Shown: positions 5,161-8,355 of the stretch, one piece after another
How positions within the stretch are numbered: position 1 is the first letter of the stretch
Layout: each line of letters opens with the position of its first letter
Position numbers and translations under genes: made by a program
The notes under the pieces: generated by a model
What the model was told of the DNA's origin: nothing
The model's input: only the letters and a program-made list of their open reading frames with translations
Databases searched by the model: none
NCBI GenBank assembly: GCA_963966775.1
Contig: CAXAAH010000063.1
Coordinates: forward strand, 1-8,355
DNA length: 8,355 bases
Direction of reading: 5' to 3'
Origin: UBA685 sp002299005
Lineage (GTDB): Bacteria > Pseudomonadota > Alphaproteobacteria > Puniceispirillales > Puniceispirillaceae

Positions 5161-8100
5161 ATGGCCGACACTGTTCTAGGAGCGGTGACCAATTTTAGCT
5201 TTTTGCGTGGTGCCTCTCACCCCCATGATATGATCACAAGCGCCGCCGCGATGGGATGGCAAGCCATTGGCATTTCCGATTATGGCACAATGGCAGGGCT
5301 GGTGCGCGCGCATGTCGCCGCCAAGCAGGCAGGCATCAAATTGCTTGTCGGGGTTTGTCTTGAATTAATGCCAGATGCGCCAAGCGCTGATGAGACTATG
5401 GCCCCTTTGCCAGAGATTATTCTCTATGCTCGCAACCGCCAAGGCTATGGCGTTATATGCCAGCTATTAAGCCATCTGAATATGAGCTATGAGCGCGATA
5501 AAGGGGAAGGGGCCAGCAAGGCGGCAAAAGCGCGTTTTGCGGATCTTGCGCGGCTCACAGATGACGTGGTGGCGATTATCCAGCCGCCGCCTTTGCCTGA
5601 TGCGGCAACCGCACAACATTATAAAAAACTAGCCGCCATTATCAGCGCGCCTCTTTATGCGGGCGGGTATTTACTGCGTGATGGCTGTGATGAGGCACGC
5701 CTTGCGACGATGGCCGGCTTGGCAGAACAGGCGGGCCTGAATTTTGTCGCGCTGTCTTATGCGCTCTATCACCAGTCTGAACAACGCCCGCTCGCCGATG
5801 TGTTGTCATGCATTCGTCATAAAACCACCTTGCAAGAGGCGGGGCATTTATTGGCGCGTAATGCTGAGCAGGTTTTGCGTACGCCCCAAGAAATGGCGCG
5901 CCTATGGCAGGGCTATGAGGGCGCGCTCGCCGCCGCACAAAAAGTCAGCGCCTTATGTGATTTTGTCTTATCTGAATTATCCTATGAATATCCGGAGGAG
6001 ATCCTATCGAAGGGGCGTTCGGCGATTGATGAGCTTGATTATCAGACATGGCAAGGGGCGGATGAGCGCTATCCTGACGGGGTGCCAGAAATTGTCCAAG
6101 GCTATTTGCGCAAAGAGCTTATGCTGGTGCGCAAATTATCCTATGCGCCGTTTTTCTTAACGGTCTTTGATATTGTCCGCTATGCCAGAAGCCGCGATAT
6201 ATTGTGCCAAGGCAGGGGCTCTGCGGCTAATTCAGCGATTTGCTATTGCCTTGGCATCACCTCTGTTGACCCGGCCAGATCAGAGCCTTTATTTGAGCGG
6301 TTTGTCAGTGAGGCGCGCAATGAGCCGCCTGATATTGATGTTGATTTTGAGCATGAAAGACGCGAAGAGGTCATCCAATATATTTACCGCAAATATGGCC
6401 GCCATCGGGCCGGGCTTGCGGCGGCGGTTATCACCTATCGGGGGCGTAGTGCCTTGCGCGAGATTGCCAAGGTTTTTGGCCTGAGCAGAGATGCGCAAAG
6501 CGCGCTGTCAGGCGAGGTATGGGGGCGTGAACGCGCCGGCTTTGATGAGGCAATTATTCGCGAAGCAGGGCTAGATCCTAGTGATCCGACCATCCGCCTT
6601 GTCGTTAGTTTAGCGCGCAAAATGACAGGCTTTCCGCGTCATCTCTCTCAGCATGTAGGCGGCTTTGTTATCGCAAGAGATAGGCTTGATGGGCTATGTA
6701 TCATACGGCCGGCGGCTATGGCGGAGCGGTCTATTATTGAATGGGACAAGGATGATTTAGAGGCGCTAGGGCTGTTAAAGGTTGATGTGTTGGCGTTGGG
6801 GATGTTGTCGTGCATCAGGCGGGCGTTTGACCTGATGGCCCAGCATTATCACCGCCCCTTAACGCTGGCCAGTGTGCCAACAGAAGATGTGACGACTTAT
6901 GATATGTTATGCCGCGGTGAATCTGTGGGCGTCTTTCAGGTTGAATCACGTGCCCAGATGGCGATGTTGCCGCGCCTGCAACCACGCTGTTTTCATGATT
7001 TAGTCGTACAGGTGGCGATTGTCAGGCCGGGCCCTATTCAAGGCGATATGGTGCATCCTTATTTGCGGCGCCGGGCGGGTATTGAGAAAGTCAGCTATCC
7101 TTCGCATGAATTGCGCGCTGTCCTAGAGCGCACATTGGGCGTGCCCTTATTCCAAGAACAGGCAATGAAAATTGCGATTGTCGGGGCCGGCTTTACAGGC
7201 GCAGAGGCAGACCAGCTAAGACGCGCGATGGCGACGTTCAAAAAGTCAGGCTTGATACATCATTTCTATGAAAGAATGGTCACAGGCATGATTGAGCGCG
7301 GCTATGAGGCTGAATTTGCAAAGCGCTGCTTTAAACAAATTGAGGGGTTTGGCACCTATGGCTTTCCTGAATCTCATGCCGCTAGCTTTGCTTTGCTTGT
7401 CTATATTTCAGCGTGGTTAAAATGCCATTATCCAGATGTCTTTATTTGCGCCATGCTAAATGCCCAGCCAATGGGTTTTTATGCCCCGGCCCAGCTGGTC
7501 GCAGAGGCGCGTCGTAGCAAGGTTGAAATACGCCCCATCGATATCAGCTTTTCTCTATGGGATAATAGTTTGGAAGAGGCAGACGGCCCGTTTTTTGCCC
7601 TGCGCCTTGGTCTGCGCCAGATTAAAGGGCTGAATAAGGCAGAAGGTGAGAGGCTGATCGCGGCGCGCAATACAGGTTATTACAGCCTTGAAGATATGGT
7701 GCGCAAAGCCGATATCAGCCTTGGCACCATGGCGGTCTTGGCCAAGGCAGATGCGTTTAACAGCTTTAGCCTATCTGCCAGAGATGCCTTTTGGCACATA
7801 AAGAAAATGCAGAAAGAACAATTTCATAAATTGCCCTTATTCGCCGCCGCCAAAGTGCCACTTGATAGCCTGTCAGGTGAGCAAGATGCCTTGGCCCTGC
7901 CGCAAGCAAGCCTAACAGAAAAGCTGGTGATGGATTATGGGATGACGGGTCTGTCATTGCGCGCCCATCCGCTCCAATTACTGGCGCCTTATTATACCCA
8001 AGATAAATGGCAAGGCTGTGCGGCGGCGCATGGCGCGCGCAATGGGTTGCGCATGCGGCTAGTGGGGCTTGTGACGATGCGGCAAAAACCTGGCACCGCA

Positions 8101-8355
8101 AAGGGCACGATGTTTGTGACAATGGAAGATGGTGATATCAGCCTGAATGTGATTATCTGGCCACATTTAACGCAAACCTATCGCCAGGCTTTGTTGAAAT
8201 CGCGCCTGCTTGGCATTGTTGGGCGCGTGCAAAAAGAGGGACCTATTTTGCATTTCATTGCCGAAAGCCTGCATAGCTGTGATCACTATCTTACCCATTT
8301 GCGCACCATAGGCGGCACCTCTTTTAAAGCAAGTAAAGGCCGCAATTTTCACTAG
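5161..8355 (+). CDS. dnaE2: DnaE2, error-prone C-family DNA polymerase of the SOS mutasome
   Basis: This is a complete 1064-residue C-family polymerase of the DnaE2 (ImuC) type, which copies past DNA damage with ImuA and ImuB. The start at 5161, one base after the imuB stop, gives MADTVLGAVTNFSFLRGASHP, matching family N-termini; the frame stays open further upstream but that part overlaps imuB. The N-terminal PHP domain (about 5-200) lacks the HxH metal motif: the equivalent stretch reads GAVTNFSFL. Polymerase features are GRGSAANSA (351-359), PPDIDVDFEHERREEV (389-404) with catalytic D393 and D395, the third aspartate D542 in LLKVDVLALGM, and YGFPESHAASFA (733-744). A helix-hairpin-helix lies near 816-850 and an OB fold near 962-1042. 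A clamp-motif-like KLPLF is at 890-894. The C-terminus GRNFH resembles the usual DnaE2 ending. No Shine-Dalgarno is seen, so translation is probably coupled to imuB. The gene ends exactly at the window edge. Confidence 0.96.
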   Translation: MADTVLGAVTNFSFLRGASHPHDMITSAAAMGWQAIGISDYGTMAGLVRAHVAAKQAGIKLLVGVCLELMPDAPSADETMAPLPEIILYARNRQGYGVICQLLSHLNMSYERDKGEGASKAAKARFADLARLTDDVVAIIQPPPLPDAATAQHYKKLAAIISAPLYAGGYLLRDGCDEARLATMAGLAEQAGLNFVALSYALYHQSEQRPLADVLSCIRHKTTLQEAGHLLARNAEQVLRTPQEMARLWQGYEGALAAAQKVSALCDFVLSELSYEYPEEILSKGRSAIDELDYQTWQGADERYPDGVPEIVQGYLRKELMLVRKLSYAPFFLTVFDIVRYARSRDILCQGRGSAANSAICYCLGITSVDPARSEPLFERFVSEARNEPPDIDVDFEHERREEVIQYIYRKYGRHRAGLAAAVITYRGRSALREIAKVFGLSRDAQSALSGEVWGRERAGFDEAIIREAGLDPSDPTIRLVVSLARKMTGFPRHLSQHVGGFVIARDRLDGLCIIRPAAMAERSIIEWDKDDLEALGLLKVDVLALGMLSCIRRAFDLMAQHYHRPLTLASVPTEDVTTYDMLCRGESVGVFQVESRAQMAMLPRLQPRCFHDLVVQVAIVRPGPIQGDMVHPYLRRRAGIEKVSYPSHELRAVLERTLGVPLFQEQAMKIAIVGAGFTGAEADQLRRAMATFKKSGLIHHFYERMVTGMIERGYEAEFAKRCFKQIEGFGTYGFPESHAASFALLVYISAWLKCHYPDVFICAMLNAQPMGFYAPAQLVAEARRSKVEIRPIDISFSLWDNSLEEADGPFFALRLGLRQIKGLNKAEGERLIAARNTGYYSLEDMVRKADISLGTMAVLAKADAFNSFSLSARDAFWHIKKMQKEQFHKLPLFAAAKVPLDSLSGEQDALALPQASLTEKLVMDYGMTGLSLRAHPLQLLAPYYTQDKWQGCAAAHGARNGLRMRLVGLVTMRQKPGTAKGTMFVTMEDGDISLNVIIWPHLTQTYRQALLKSRLLGIVGRVQKEGPILHFIAESLHSCDHYLTHLRTIGGTSFKASKGRNFH

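Noticed and set aside
5744..6160. A plus-strand open frame of 138 codons in another frame of dnaE2
   Set aside because: It is rich in Arg, Cys and Ser, typical of an out-of-frame reading, and overlaps well-conserved polymerase sequence.
7766..8122. A minus-strand open frame of 118 codons inside dnaE2
   Set aside because: It lies wholly opposite the conserved DnaE2 C-terminal region, has no ribosome site or known domain, and is a shadow of GC-skewed codon use.

Overview
The window looks like a chromosomal segment of an alphaproteobacterium. The evidence is a damage-inducible imuA-imuB-dnaE2 mutagenesis cassette preceded by direct-repeat GTTC-N7-GTTC LexA boxes (the alphaproteobacterial form of the SOS operator), a heterotetrameric-type sarcosine oxidase beta subunit, and moderate base composition with mixed third positions. 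A marine lineage such as SAR116 would fit, but that is only a guess from gene style. No mobile element, CRISPR array, rRNA or tRNA is visible.

Layout: (1) 1-609 or 1-621, minus strand: the first 203 codons of soxB (sarcosine oxidase beta subunit), cut by the left edge. (2) About 622-949: a divergent intergenic region of roughly 330 bases with a possible promoter for each side and a 21-bp-spaced direct repeat. (3) 950-2399, plus strand: an M20-family metal-dependent amidohydrolase followed 13 bases later by a small two-helix membrane protein of unknown function, probably co-transcribed. (4) 2400-2594: an intergenic control region with a short tandem repeat, then a promoter bracketed by two LexA boxes in opposite orientation. 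(5) 2595-8355, plus strand: imuA, imuB and dnaE2, tightly packed (gaps of 6 and 1 bases) and all complete. dnaE2 ends exactly at the right edge.

How the parts work together: sarcosine oxidase demethylates sarcosine to glycine, and the M20 enzyme probably releases amino acids from N-acyl or peptide conjugates, so the left half looks like scavenging of amino-acid derivatives, although no direct link is shown. The right half is the known error-prone translesion module: ImuA and ImuB (a catalytically dead Y-family relative) are accessory factors for the polymerase DnaE2. Two LexA sites around one promoter predict tight repression and strong induction after DNA damage.

I see no undescribed system here. 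The most interesting points are the double LexA-box architecture and the two in-frame tandem duplications inside imuB.
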